NCBI GenBank assembly: GCA_038521825.1
Contig: JBCBKL010000022.1
Coordinates: 1 to 64,000 of the forward strand
DNA length: 64,000 nt
DNA from: JBCBKL01 sp038521825
GTDB taxonomy: Bacteria > Pseudomonadota > Alphaproteobacteria > Rhodobacterales > Rhodobacteraceae
Reading direction: 5' to 3'
Shown here: positions 36,451 through 45,482 of the stretch, in pieces
Layout: every line of letters starts with the position of its first letter
Numbering within the stretch: the stretch's first letter is position 1
Position numbers and translations under genes: made by a program
The notes under the pieces: model-generated
Told to the model about the DNA's origin: nothing
Databases searched by the model: none
What the model saw: the letters and a program-made list of their open reading frames with translations, nothing else

Positions 36451-38247
36451 ATGACACCGCTTTCGCATATCCGCAATTTCTCCATCGTCGCCCATATCGA
36501 CCACGGGAAATCGACGCTCGCTGACCGCCTGATCCAGTCGACCAACACGGTCGCTGACCGGGACATGAAGGAACAATTGCTCGACGCGATGGATATCGAG
36601 CGGGAACGGGGCATCACCATCAAGGCAAACACCGTCCGCATCGACTACAAGGCCGATGATGGCGAAACCTATGTGCTGAACCTGATCGACACGCCCGGAC
36701 ACGTGGACTTTGCCTATGAGGTTTCGCGGTCCATGCGCGCCGTCGAAGGGTCGCTTCTGGTTGTCGACAGCACCCAAGGGGTCGAGGCGCAGACGCTTGC
36801 CAATGTGTACCAGGCGATCGACGCCGACCACGAAATCGTGCCCGTGCTTAACAAGATCGATCTGCCGGCCTCTGATTGTGACCGCGTGGCCGAACAGATC
36901 GAGGATGTCATCGGCATCGACGCCTCCGGGGCCATCCAGGTTTCTGCCAAGACCGGGCAGGGTATCCACGAAACGCTCGAAGCCATCGTGCAGCACCTGC
37001 CGGCGCCCAAGGGCGACGGCGACGCGCCGCTCAAGGCGATGCTAGTAGACAGCTGGTACGACGCCTATCTCGGGGTCATCGTGCTGGTCAGGGTTATGGA
37101 CGGGCAGCTTAAAAAGGGCGAAAAGATCAAATTCGTCTCGAACAACACCATCCACCATGTCGACCGGATCGGTGTCTTTCGGCCACAGATGGAGGCGATC
37201 GATGTGCTTGGCCCGGGTGAGATCGGATTCCTGACGGCCAGCATCAAGCAGGTCCGCGACACCCGCGTCGGCGATACGATCACCCACCAGCGGGACGAGG
37301 TCGAACCGCTGCCCGGCTTCAAACCCTCGCAACCGGTCGTCTTCTGCGGGCTCTTTCCCGTCGACAGCGCCGAATTCGAAGACCTGCGGGACGCCATCGA
37401 AAAGCTCGCGCTCAACGACGCCAGCTTCTCATCTGAAATGGAAACCTCCGCGGCACTCGGCTTCGGCTTCCGCTGCGGGTTCCTGGGCCTTCTGCACCTC
37501 GAAGTGATCCGCGACCGGATCGAGCGGGAATACGATATCGAGCTGATCACCACGGCCCCCTCGGTCGTCTACCACATCTACATGAAGGACGGGACGATGC
37601 GTGAATTGCACAACCCCGCCGACATGCCCGACCTCACGCATGTGGACCACCTGGAAGAGCCGCGGATCAAGGCGACCATCCTGGTTCCGGATGAATATCT
37701 GGGCGACGTGCTGAAACTCTGCCAGGACCGGCGCGGGATACAGGAAGACCTCACCTATGCGGGTTCCCGCGCGATGGCCGTCTATGACCTGCCGCTGAAC
37801 GAGGTCGTGTTCGACTTCTACGACCGGCTGAAATCGGTGACCAAGGGGTATGCCAGCTTCGACTACCAGATGACGGGATACCGTGAGGACAATCTGGTCA
37901 AGATGCAGGTGCTGGTGAATGACGAGCCGGTGGATGCGCTCTCCATGATGGTGCACCGCGACCGGGCCGAGGCGCGCGGGCGGGCGATGTGCGAAAAACT
38001 CAAAGACCTGATCCCCCGCCACATGTTCAAGATCCCGATCCAGGCGGCCATCGGCGGCAAGGTGATCGCCCGCGAAACGTTGAGCGCCTTACGCAAGGAC
38101 GTGACCGCCAAATGCTACGGAGGCGACGCCACGCGGAAACGCAAACTGCTGGACAAGCAAAAGGCGGGTAAGAAGAAGATGCGTCAGTTCGGAAAAGTAG
38201 ACATCCCGCAAGAAGCGTTTATTTCCGCGCTCAAAATGGATGGCTAG
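36451..38247 (+). CDS. lepA: Elongation factor 4 (LepA)
   Basis: A ribosome-associated translational GTPase, 598 residues, normal for LepA. G1 AHIDHGKSTLADRL lies near residues 12-25, RGITIKANTVRI near 52, DTPGHVDFAYEVSRSMRAVE near 76 and NKIDLP near 134. The C-terminal LepA-specific domain ends with GQVDI-like KVDIPQEAFISALKMDG. The ATG at 36451 is preferred over the longer frame, which would read through the phd-doc promoter. The stop codon TAG is part of the CTAG target site of an IS5-family element inserted directly behind it. Confidence 0.96.
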   Translation: MTPLSHIRNFSIVAHIDHGKSTLADRLIQSTNTVADRDMKEQLLDAMDIERERGITIKANTVRIDYKADDGETYVLNLIDTPGHVDFAYEVSRSMRAVEGSLLVVDSTQGVEAQTLANVYQAIDADHEIVPVLNKIDLPASDCDRVAEQIEDVIGIDASGAIQVSAKTGQGIHETLEAIVQHLPAPKGDGDAPLKAMLVDSWYDAYLGVIVLVRVMDGQLKKGEKIKFVSNNTIHHVDRIGVFRPQMEAIDVLGPGEIGFLTASIKQVRDTRVGDTITHQRDEVEPLPGFKPSQPVVFCGLFPVDSAEFEDLRDAIEKLALNDASFSSEMETSAALGFGFRCGFLGLLHLEVIRDRIEREYDIELITTAPSVVYHIYMKDGTMRELHNPADMPDLTHVDHLEEPRIKATILVPDEYLGDVLKLCQDRRGIQEDLTYAGSRAMAVYDLPLNEVVFDFYDRLKSVTKGYASFDYQMTGYREDNLVKMQVLVNDEPVDALSMMVHRDRAEARGRAMCEKLKDLIPRHMFKIPIQAAIGGKVIARETLSALRKDVTAKCYGGDATRKRKLLDKQKAGKKKMRQFGKVDIPQEAFISALKMDG

Positions 38248-38256
38248 GATCAGGCC

Positions 38257-38739
38257 TCATAGCCAGTAAATAACGGGTGCGGCGAGAGCGATGGCTGACA
38301 GGAAGACCTTCGGGCATCTATCGTAGCGGGTTGCCACGCGCCGCCAGTCCTTGAGCTTGCCAAACATGATCTCGATCCGGTTGCGCCGTTTGTACCGCCG
38401 CTTGTCGTACTTTACCGGTTTCTTCCGCTGTTTCCGGCCCGGTATGCAAGGGCGTATCCCTTTGTCTTGCAACGTTTCCCTGAACCAGTCGGCGTCATAG
38501 CCGCGGTCCCCGAGCAGCCAGTCGACGTCAGGCAAGCTGCTCAGCAAAGCCCGTGCGCCGATGTAGTCACTGACCTGACCAGCCGTCACGAACAGGTTCA
38601 GCGGGCGTCCTTGGCTGTCACAGATGGCGTGCAACTTGGTGTTCATGCCGCCCTTGGTTCTCGGCCAATCAGGCGTCCACGCCCCCCTTTTTGACGCCCA
38701 GGCTGGTCGCTGTGCGGTGTGCTTTGAGGTATGTGGCAT
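38257..38739 (-). CDS. IS5-family transposase, OrfB part
   Basis: The C-terminal half of the DDE transposase. It carries DVDWLLGDRGYDADWFRE (the second catalytic Asp in GDRGYD) and, near the end, RRYKRRNRIEIMFGKLKDWR with the catalytic Glu of the RxxIExxFGxLK motif. Its frame overlaps OrfA by 71 bases. The two phases can be joined at AAAAAGGGGGG on the coding strand (38682-38692 on the plus strand), where OrfB lies in the +1 frame relative to OrfA. It probably needs frameshifting or transcript slippage for expression. Confidence 0.9.
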   Translation of the reverse strand: MPHTSKHTAQRPAWASKRGAWTPDWPRTKGGMNTKLHAICDSQGRPLNLFVTAGQVSDYIGARALLSSLPDVDWLLGDRGYDADWFRETLQDKGIRPCIPGRKQRKKPVKYDKRRYKRRNRIEIMFGKLKDWRRVATRYDRCPKVFLSAIALAAPVIYWL

Positions 38740-39016
38740 CGATCATTACTGTCTTGTCTTCACCGTGATCTGAGGCCAGCCCCACCATCATATGGGCGAA
38801 GATGCCCTTATCGCTCCACCGCTTCCAGCGGTTGTAGAGCGTCTTGTGCGGGCCGTATTCCCTGGGCGCGTCGCGCCATCGTAAGCCATTGCGATTGAGT
38901 AAAATAATACCGCTCAACACGCGTCTGTCATCGCCCCGGGGCTTGCCGTGGGACTTCGGGAAGAAAGGCGCAAGGCGCGCCATTTGCGCGTCGCTCAACC
39001 AGAAAAGATCAGACAT
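38669..39016 (-). CDS. IS5-family transposase, OrfA part
   Basis: The N-terminal half of the transposase (115 residues from the ATG at 39016). It reads MSDLFWLSDAQMARLAPFFP, then GDDRRVLSGIILLNRNGLRW with the DUF4096-type N-terminal domain, and DKTVMIDATYLKAHRTA, which holds the first catalytic Asp (MIDAT). It ends KKGGVDA after the A5G6 run where translation could shift into OrfB. Terminal inverted repeats flank the pair. Confidence 0.9.
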   Translation of the reverse strand: MSDLFWLSDAQMARLAPFFPKSHGKPRGDDRRVLSGIILLNRNGLRWRDAPREYGPHKTLYNRWKRWSDKGIFAHMMVGLASDHGEDKTVMIDATYLKAHRTATSLGVKKGGVDA

Positions 39017-39231
39017 GTTCACCGATCGTTTTTCGAAGCGTGAATCACGCCATCCGACGGTAATCAATGGGTCCTGACCCTAGGCACGGGCCATCGTCCC
39101 GATGGGCGTTGCTTGTCGCCCGCCTGGTGGCAGGAAGCTGCCGGGGCCGTGGTCTCAATCGAGCAGATGTGCTAGGCTCAAAGCATTCAATTCGACCATT
39201 TTAGACAACCCATTTTTTAGGGATTTTTGAT

Positions 39232-40905
39232 ATGTCACCATTTGTACGCTCGCGCGTTGCGCTCGCACTACTTCTCATACTTATCCCTCATCTGACCTTC
39301 GCGCAGAGCTGGCGCTCGGTGGATCAGGATGTCTTTGATCGCTCCATTGCCCGACAGATGAACGGGCGGGTGATGGGCTATGCTTTTGCGGTCGCCGATG
39401 CTGACGGGATCGTTGCCGAGGCATCGGGCGGTTGGGCTCAGGCCCCCGGCGATGGTGACCTGCGGATGGCACCCAACGTTGCCATCAATTTCGGATCCAA
39501 CCAAAAGGTCCTGTCAGGCGTGGCCCTTCTGGATTTGCTCGAAGACCGGGGTAATTCGCTAGCGCAGGAGCTTCAGACGCCCTTTCCGTTCTTCATGCCG
39601 GACAAGTGGAGGAACTTTTACTTTGGGGGTTCCACGGCGACGACGTTTGACCGGGTGACGCTAGAGGATCTGCTGGACCATACCTCGGGCCTCGCCGATG
39701 AGCCAGCTAGGAACGTCCAGCACAATGAGGGCACCAAGATCGGCTGGTCGTTGTCCCAGCCTGTCCAGACGAGCGAGCTGAACAACAACACGCTGGACTA
39801 CAATAACAACAATTACACACTGCTGCTCTACGCGATCCCCAACCTGTTCTACCGGTACGAGACGAACGCGCTGGAAGAGGCGGCGGCGGATCTGGGTCGC
39901 AGCGATTACAACGGCTTCGCCGCAAGGGAGTATGGCAGCCTTTATACGCGGTACATGACGGAAGAGTTTCTGCCCCGTTTCCCGGTGCGATTGGACGGCG
40001 GCACCTGTGTGGCCGGTGATCTGAGCCACGGTCGTGTGGCCAAGCAGTATACAAACCGCAACGCGCGTCGAGGCGGTCTAAGTGACGCGTCTGGTTTTTG
40101 TCGGTCACAGGGATCGTGGAGCTATTCGGTGCGCGATATGGCCCATATTCTGCGTACGATCGAACTGGGCAACACGATCATCAAGCGCAATAGCCGGCGG
40201 ATGTTTCCGGCCAGCATGTCTCCGCGGATGATCTACTGGCGCAGCTTCAGCCATAGGTGGCTTGCCAAGAACACGAGGGTCGATACCTACCGGGCCCATG
40301 GCGGCCGCACGCCGCCCGCGTCATCGGGTGGCGGTCGCGCAAACACGCTGACCATACGGTTGCCCTTTAACCACGTGGGTGTGGCCGCTGTGAACAGCGA
40401 CGAGATGACCGCCGTGCAACTGGCTCCGGTCCTGCTCAACGCATTCTACGAGGCGACACGCAAGACTTTTGAGAAAGACGTGTCGCGCAACGGGTCTGAC
40501 ATTTCCAATTTCGATCTGCCCGACCCTGACCCGGAGGTCTGCCGCGATCGTTGCAATGACAATGCGGCGTGCAAGAGCTGGACCTATGTTGCGCCGGGTA
40601 TACAGGATCTGTCGAACGCGCGGTGCTGGCTGAAAGACGACATACCAGTGCAAACGGCGCGGGCGGGCCGGATATCCGGCGTGAAGGGGCTGGAATACGA
40701 CTGGGACCGGCCTGGCAGTGATCTGCGCAACATACTCATACCCAACGGTGATCCGGCGGCCTGCCGATTGCGTTGCGCACTTGATAGAGATTGCAAGGCC
40801 TTCACCTTTGTCGGTGCCGGTGTGCCGGGTCAGAGCGGTCGTTGCTGGCTGAAACATCGGGTGCCACCCCGCAAACGCACGTCTTGCTGCGTGAGTGGCA
40901 AGTAG
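39232..40905 (+). CDS. Exported serine hydrolase (beta-lactamase/PBP-like) with two PAN/apple repeats
   Basis: A 557-residue protein with a signal peptide (SRVALALLLILIPHLTFAQ). The N-terminal ~400 residues match the class C beta-lactamase/D-aminopeptidase fold: the SxxK motif is SNQK near residues 86-89, and HTSGLADE and the YNNNNYTLLLY (Y-x-N) region follow near 145 and 188. The C-terminal part has two Cys-rich PAN/apple-like units, VCRDRCNDNAACKSWTYV near 434 and ACRLRCALDRDCKAFTFV near 506, each ending in RCWLK. Such modules bind carbohydrate or protein. Likely a secreted hydrolase or adhesive enzyme; the substrate is unknown. Confidence 0.82.
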   Translation: MSPFVRSRVALALLLILIPHLTFAQSWRSVDQDVFDRSIARQMNGRVMGYAFAVADADGIVAEASGGWAQAPGDGDLRMAPNVAINFGSNQKVLSGVALLDLLEDRGNSLAQELQTPFPFFMPDKWRNFYFGGSTATTFDRVTLEDLLDHTSGLADEPARNVQHNEGTKIGWSLSQPVQTSELNNNTLDYNNNNYTLLLYAIPNLFYRYETNALEEAAADLGRSDYNGFAAREYGSLYTRYMTEEFLPRFPVRLDGGTCVAGDLSHGRVAKQYTNRNARRGGLSDASGFCRSQGSWSYSVRDMAHILRTIELGNTIIKRNSRRMFPASMSPRMIYWRSFSHRWLAKNTRVDTYRAHGGRTPPASSGGGRANTLTIRLPFNHVGVAAVNSDEMTAVQLAPVLLNAFYEATRKTFEKDVSRNGSDISNFDLPDPDPEVCRDRCNDNAACKSWTYVAPGIQDLSNARCWLKDDIPVQTARAGRISGVKGLEYDWDRPGSDLRNILIPNGDPAACRLRCALDRDCKAFTFVGAGVPGQSGRCWLKHRVPPRKRTSCCVSGK

Positions 40906-41210
40906 AACCAGCGCCTGTGTTTCAGGCTCCCGCTGCAGCGGTGGCCTGAAACGCTGTAAACGCGGTAAATAAGGTTTGGGATCGCGCCGGGGGGATCTCG
41001 ATCCGGCAGGACGCGAATGGTTTTACTCTCGCGATCCATAAAAGATTTTGGAGGCTTGGTGGTGTTTCGCTGGGCTCAATCCCTTTTGGCCTGTCGCCCC
41101 CCTTTGCATAATCGGCCGCACCCGGGATATGGCACTTGCCGAACCCCAGCGGCCAACACTTGAAAGCGAAGGGTCGAGGCTGCAGGCTGCCTTAAGGGGT
41201 AGGAGCTTGA
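40906..41210. other. Intergenic region, no gene seen
   Basis: The 305 bases between the serine hydrolase and the DAO-type oxidase have no convincing open frame, repeat or terminator. The last 15 bases contain AGGAG before the next ATG. It probably holds the promoter of the oxidase-SDR pair. Confidence 0.4.
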
Positions 41211-42485
41211 ATGAGCCGGGACGACGCAAGCACAATCTGGGCGGCATCAGCAGGCGAAGCTGCAGTGTATCCGACCGGCGCAGTCCGGCAATCCGTCGAC
41301 ATTGCGATTGTGGGCGGTGGCTTCACCGGTCTGTCCACGGCGCTCCATTGCGCAGAACGCGGTTTGAGCGCGCAGGTCATTGAGGCCTACGACATCGGGC
41401 ATGGCGGTTCGGGGCGAAACGCGGGGTTGGTCAACGCCGCCGCTTGGTTGCCGCCAACGAAGGTTCGGCGTGTTCTGGGCGAAACCTATGGCCCACGTTT
41501 TGTTTCGCGGTTCAGTCGCGCACCGGAATACGTCTTCTCCCTCATCAAAAAGCATCAGATCCGCTGCGATGTGACTCGGACTGGCACAATTCACGCGGCC
41601 CATGCCGAGAGCGGTCTGCGCGATCTGAAAGACCGCCATGCCGAGTGGCAGCGGCTGGGTGAACCGGTCGATCTGCTGGGGCCAGAAGAGGTCGCAGCGC
41701 GTGTCGGTACGCATGCCTTTCATGGCGGTCTGTTGGATCATCGTGCCGGAACGATCAATCCGCTGAGCTATTGCCAGGGGCTGGCCCGAGCGGCCGTCAA
41801 TGCGGGTGCGACCATTACAACGCGCGTTCGTGTGCTAGATCTGGAACGCAAATCCGGGCTTTGGCACTTGCGAACCAGTGACGGCGAGATTGCCGCAAAG
41901 TCTGTGGTCCTCGGGACCAATGCCTATACGGACAATCTGTGGCCGGGGCTGAACGGCACGTTCACGACGATCGGGTATTTTCAGTTCGCCACCAAACCGT
42001 TGGGCGATCGCCTGAACGGTATCCTTCCGGGTCGTCAGGGGCTGTGGGACACGGGCACGATCATGACATCGCTGCGACGCGATGCGCAGGATCGGCTGAT
42101 TGTCGGGTCGATGGGCCGCGTCATGGGTGATGCCGCATCCGGGCTGTCCAGACGGTGGGCGGCCCGTCATCTGCGCCGTCTGTTCCCTGATCTAGGACCC
42201 GTCGAATTCGAGGAGGCTTGGCATGGCGACATCGCGATGACGCCGGAGCATCTGCCGCGCATTCACCGGCTGGATGAGGGGCTATATGCGCCGATCGGTT
42301 ATAACGGGCGGGGCATCACAACGGGAACCGTTTTCGGACAGGCCATGTCGGAATTGCTGACTGGGCATCGCGAGGCTGACTTGCCCCTGCCGGTCACGTC
42401 CCTCTCGGCGGACCGGTGGGCTCCGATAAAATCCCGTTTCTTTGAGACTGTGTTTGCGGCCAATCAGGTCGTGAAAGGGTTCTGA
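41211..42485 (+). CDS. FAD-dependent amine/amino-acid oxidase (DAO family, PuuB-like)
   Basis: A 424-residue flavoprotein. The FAD-binding motif VDIAIVGGGFTGLSTALHCAERG lies near residues 27-49 and the second conserved stretch GHGGSGRNAGLVN near 64-76, as in gamma-glutamylputrescine oxidase and related DAO enzymes. The C-terminal GYNGRGITTGTVFG near 363 completes the FAD fold. The natural substrate is probably an amine or N-substituted amino acid but is not decided. AGGAG precedes the ATG. An SDR gene starts 39 bases downstream. Confidence 0.88.
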   Translation: MSRDDASTIWAASAGEAAVYPTGAVRQSVDIAIVGGGFTGLSTALHCAERGLSAQVIEAYDIGHGGSGRNAGLVNAAAWLPPTKVRRVLGETYGPRFVSRFSRAPEYVFSLIKKHQIRCDVTRTGTIHAAHAESGLRDLKDRHAEWQRLGEPVDLLGPEEVAARVGTHAFHGGLLDHRAGTINPLSYCQGLARAAVNAGATITTRVRVLDLERKSGLWHLRTSDGEIAAKSVVLGTNAYTDNLWPGLNGTFTTIGYFQFATKPLGDRLNGILPGRQGLWDTGTIMTSLRRDAQDRLIVGSMGRVMGDAASGLSRRWAARHLRRLFPDLGPVEFEEAWHGDIAMTPEHLPRIHRLDEGLYAPIGYNGRGITTGTVFGQAMSELLTGHREADLPLPVTSLSADRWAPIKSRFFETVFAANQVVKGF

Positions 42486-42524
42486 GGCCAAGCGTTGGAA
42501 CCGGACTAGACGAAGGAGAATAAC

Positions 42525-43268
42525 ATGGGTGAAGGCAGGGTGGCGCTGGTTACAGGTGCGGCACAAGGTATCGGGCAGGCCTGCGCGAAAGCGCTGGTAG
42601 ATGATGGATATCAGGTCGTATTGGCTGACATCCAGGATAGCGTACACGACACCGCCGAAGAAATCGGTGGGGTAGGGATCGTATGCGATATGTCGGATGC
42701 CGCTGCCATCCACTCGATGTTCAAACGGGTCGAACAAACCCATGGGGTTGTTGCGGCATTGATCAACAATGCAGGTATCGCGCGCCCCGGTGACTTCCTG
42801 ACTTACGATGTCGAGACTTTTGATGCGGTGCTGGCAGTCAATCTGCGCGCGGTCTTTGTTGCAACCCAGCGAGCGGCCAAGGGGATGATTGACGCCGGTG
42901 TGTCTGGGGCCATCGTCAACATGTCGTCGATCAATGCCCAGGTCTCAATCCCCGCGATCCCGGCTTATTGCGCCTCGAAAGGCGGAGTGATGCAATTGAC
43001 GAAGGCATCCGCGCTTGCGCTTGCGCCCCATGGCGTCCGGGTCAATGCCGTCGGTCCCGGCTCCATCGATACGGAGATGATGGCCGGTATCAACGCAGAC
43101 CCCAAGGCAATGAAAACCGCACTGTCACGCACGCCGCTCAAGCGGATCGGGCAACCGCATGAAATCGCGGACGTGGTCGCGTTTCTGTGCTCGGACAAGG
43201 CCAGCTACATCACGGGCGAGACGATCTATGTCGATGGCGGCAGGCTGGCCCTGAATTATACATGTTAA
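42525..43268 (+). CDS. SDR family NAD(P)-dependent oxidoreductase
   Basis: A 247-residue classical short-chain dehydrogenase. The cofactor motif VTGAAQGIGQACAKAL lies near residues 8-23, NNAGIARPG near 83-91, catalytic Ser in NMSSINAQ near 130 and YCASKGG near 146-152 (YxxxK). The C-terminal SYITGETIYVDGG is typical. An Asp after the second strand (VVLADIQD) suggests NAD(H) preference. It pairs with the DAO-type oxidase upstream and may act on the aldehyde or keto product, which is inference from adjacency. Confidence 0.92.
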   Translation: MGEGRVALVTGAAQGIGQACAKALVDDGYQVVLADIQDSVHDTAEEIGGVGIVCDMSDAAAIHSMFKRVEQTHGVVAALINNAGIARPGDFLTYDVETFDAVLAVNLRAVFVATQRAAKGMIDAGVSGAIVNMSSINAQVSIPAIPAYCASKGGVMQLTKASALALAPHGVRVNAVGPGSIDTEMMAGINADPKAMKTALSRTPLKRIGQPHEIADVVAFLCSDKASYITGETIYVDGGRLALNYTC

Positions 43269-43274
43269 GGCAAT

Positions 43275-43290
43275 GGAGTCGGTTGACTCC
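43275..43290 (+). terminator. Possible terminator hairpin after the SDR gene
   Basis: GGAGTC-GGTT-GACTCC is a perfect 6-bp stem with a 4-base loop, starting 7 bases after the SDR stop. It is followed by AAAA rather than a T-run, so termination strength is uncertain. Confidence 0.4.
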
Positions 43291-43299
43291 AAAATCCGT

Positions 43300-43313
43300 T
43301 ACGTTATAACGTA
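43300..43313. promoter_or_regulatory. Perfect 14-bp palindrome upstream of alkaline phosphatase
   Basis: TACGTTATAACGTA is a perfect palindrome 160 bases before the phosphatase start. It is AT-richer than the surrounding sequence and resembles an operator for a dimeric regulator. No Pho-box-like direct repeats were seen beside it. Confidence 0.45.
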
Positions 43314-43472
43314 GCGCCGAGAGGTGAGCTGCGTTTCTCACTGGGGCACCCAGGCCGGATAGGGTCTGGGCCGGTCTCTCGTTTCACAAAGGTGTTACAA
43401 CAAGACGATTTGTTGCGCGCGCACGGGCACCCACGCCCGCCGCGATTCACCACCTTTGGGGGTTCCAACAAA

Positions 43473-44957
43473 ATGAATAAATCCGTTACCGCATCGGCTT
43501 TGTCTCTATTGGCCGCTACAGCAGTTTCTGCGCAAGATTTGCCACAGGCAGGCAATGAATGGTTCGCCGCTGGCCAGGCACGTCTGCAGGCTGAGCTGTC
43601 AAAGACCATCAACACGAGCACCGCAAAAAACGTCATTATCCTGATCTCGGACGGCAACGGTGTCGGCACAAACTACGCCTCACGCGTGTTCGCGGGTCAG
43701 CAGGCCGGCGGCTTTGGTGACGAATACGTTCAACCGCACGAGGCGTTCCCGAACCTCGCACTCGTCAAGACATACAACGTCAACGCCCAAACCCCGGACT
43801 CGGCTGGTACAGGCACGGCGATGATGTCAGGCATCAAGACCAAGGCGGGCATCGTGGGCGTGAACGAAAACGTCAACCGCGGTGAATGCGCAACGATCGA
43901 AGGCAACACCGTTGTGTCGCTGAACGAAATCGCCAGCGAAATGGGTAAGGCAACCGGTATCGTTTCGACCGCTCGGATCACCCACGCGACACCGGCGTCG
44001 GCCTATTCGAAATCGGTTGACCGCAACTTCGAAGCGTCCGTGCCCGAGGGCTGCACCCAGCAGACCGACATCGCGACCCAGCTGATCGACGCGATGGAAT
44101 CCGGTATGATCGACGTCGCCATGGGCGGTGGTCGGCGCAACTTCATCGGCGAAGACATCACCGACGAGGAAGGCAAGGCAGGCCGCCGCGCCGCAGGTGA
44201 AAACCTGATCGAACGCGCAACCAGCCTCGGCGCACACTATGCCTGGAACATGGAAACATTCGCAGCCGCTCCGACAGATGGTTCGCCGGTGCTGGGCCTG
44301 TTTGAATCTAGCCATATGCAGTACGAAGCAGATCGTTCTGACGAACCTTCGCTGGCCGAAATGACGGCCGCTGCCATCACAGCGCTGCAAGCTGCAGGTG
44401 GCGACAACGGTTTCTTCCTGCAGGTTGAAGCGGGCCGTGTTGACCATGCGAACCACGCCGGCAATCTGGCCCGCGTTGTGCGCGACCAAAAGGCCATGGC
44501 TGATGCCGTTGCCATCGCGGATGAGCTGACTGACGACGCCGACACCCTGATCGTTGTGACGGCTGACCACGAACACGCCATTGCCTTCAACGGCTATTGT
44601 GGCCGTGGCTCGAACATCCTGGGTCTCTGCATGGGGATCGACGGTGCCGGTGTTGCGCATACGGGTGAGCCGGAACTGGCTGATGATGGCCAGGCTTATA
44701 CGGTTGCGGGCTATCTGAATGGTGGGGGTTCGGTCTTGCGCGAAGACATGAACTATGCCGGTGTTCGTCCTGCTTTGACCGAGGAAGATGCGATCGACAT
44801 CGACTACACCCAGCAGGCGCTGATCCCGAAATCATCGGAAACCCACTCGGGTGAAGACGTGGCGGTCTATGCAAAGGGTCCGTTCGCCCACCTCTTTGAT
44901 GGCACCATCGAACAGCAGGTGATCTTCCACGTCATGCACCATGCGATGACGCAGTAA
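43473..44957 (+). CDS. phoA: Periplasmic alkaline phosphatase
   Basis: A 494-residue metal-dependent phosphomonoesterase of the PhoA type. A signal peptide (MNKSVTASALSLLAATAVSA) is followed by the first metal site NVIILISDGNGVG near residues 50-62 and the catalytic Ser in TPDSAGTGTAMM near 110. Further metal ligands lie in VEAGRVDHANHAGN near 324-337 and TADHEHA near 368. The start at 43473 is chosen for the signal peptide; the ribosome-binding site is weak. A strong terminator follows. The gene symbol reflects family only. Confidence 0.9.
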   Translation: MNKSVTASALSLLAATAVSAQDLPQAGNEWFAAGQARLQAELSKTINTSTAKNVIILISDGNGVGTNYASRVFAGQQAGGFGDEYVQPHEAFPNLALVKTYNVNAQTPDSAGTGTAMMSGIKTKAGIVGVNENVNRGECATIEGNTVVSLNEIASEMGKATGIVSTARITHATPASAYSKSVDRNFEASVPEGCTQQTDIATQLIDAMESGMIDVAMGGGRRNFIGEDITDEEGKAGRRAAGENLIERATSLGAHYAWNMETFAAAPTDGSPVLGLFESSHMQYEADRSDEPSLAEMTAAAITALQAAGGDNGFFLQVEAGRVDHANHAGNLARVVRDQKAMADAVAIADELTDDADTLIVVTADHEHAIAFNGYCGRGSNILGLCMGIDGAGVAHTGEPELADDGQAYTVAGYLNGGGSVLREDMNYAGVRPALTEEDAIDIDYTQQALIPKSSETHSGEDVAVYAKGPFAHLFDGTIEQQVIFHVMHHAMTQ

Positions 44958-44986
44958 GTCACACAGTTGCTATGTAAGAGACCGGA

Positions 44987-45010
44987 GGGCCCCTTGGATG
45001 GGGCCCTTTT
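44987..45010 (+). terminator. Rho-independent terminator after alkaline phosphatase
   Basis: GGGCCCC and GGGGCCC form a perfect 7-bp stem with a 6-base loop, followed directly by TTTT and a further pyrimidine run. It starts 30 bases after the phosphatase stop. Confidence 0.88.
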
Positions 45011-45050
45011 CCCCTTTCGAATATGAGTGACCCGCCGATCGGAGGCTTCG

Positions 45051-45470
45051 ATGATCTCTCGCCGTACCCTTCTGCTTACTCTCGCGGCTACACCTCTTGC
45101 CGCGCAGACCTTGGCTCAGGAAAAGCCCATCAAACTGCGCGAGCTATACAACAAAGACCGGAGCTTTTCGGATCTGGCGCTATCAATGGAGGGAGAGCGT
45201 ATTACGGTAACGGGTTTCATGGCTCCGCCACTCAAGGCCGACTCGAAGTTTTTTGTCCTGACCAAGATGCCGATGTCGGTCTGTCCGTTCTGCGAGACCG
45301 AAGCCGAGTGGCCCGATGACATCCTTGCCATTTATACCAAGCGGCGGGTAAAAGTGATATCGTATAACGTTAAGATCGAGGCGCGGGGCGTGCTGGAACT
45401 GGGCAGCGTGACAGATCCGGATACTGGCTTTCTCAGCATGGTGCGCCTCTCTGACGCGACCTACGGCTAA
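45051..45470 (+). CDS. Exported protein of unknown function linked to an ABC/FtsX pair
   Basis: A 139-residue protein with an N-terminal signal containing twin arginines (MISRRTLLLTLAATPLAAQT). The mature part reads ERITVTGFMAPPLKADSKFF, then MPMSVCPFCETEAEWPDD with a CPFC pair near residues 85-88, and a short beta-rich end. The pattern resembles the small DUF3299-like periplasmic proteins found beside metal-related ABC systems, but I am not certain. The ATPase gene follows 12 bases downstream, so the three genes form one operon. The CPFC pair could bind metal or be redox active. Confidence 0.7.
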   Translation: MISRRTLLLTLAATPLAAQTLAQEKPIKLRELYNKDRSFSDLALSMEGERITVTGFMAPPLKADSKFFVLTKMPMSVCPFCETEAEWPDDILAIYTKRRVKVISYNVKIEARGVLELGSVTDPDTGFLSMVRLSDATYG

Positions 45471-45482
45471 GCAGAAACCTAA

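Larger units (their letters stand above)
38248..39079 (-). mobile_element. IS5-family insertion sequence (IS427-like), about 832 bp
   Basis: Two overlapping transposase frames are bounded by imperfect terminal inverted repeats. The left end is GATCAGGCCTCATAG (38248-38262) and the right end, reversed, is GGTCAGGACCCATTG (39065-39079), matching at 11 of 15 positions. CTAG flanks both ends (38244-38247 and 39080-39083), as expected for the YTAR-type targets of IS5 elements. Length and two-frame organisation fit the IS427 group. The element looks intact. Confidence 0.85.
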
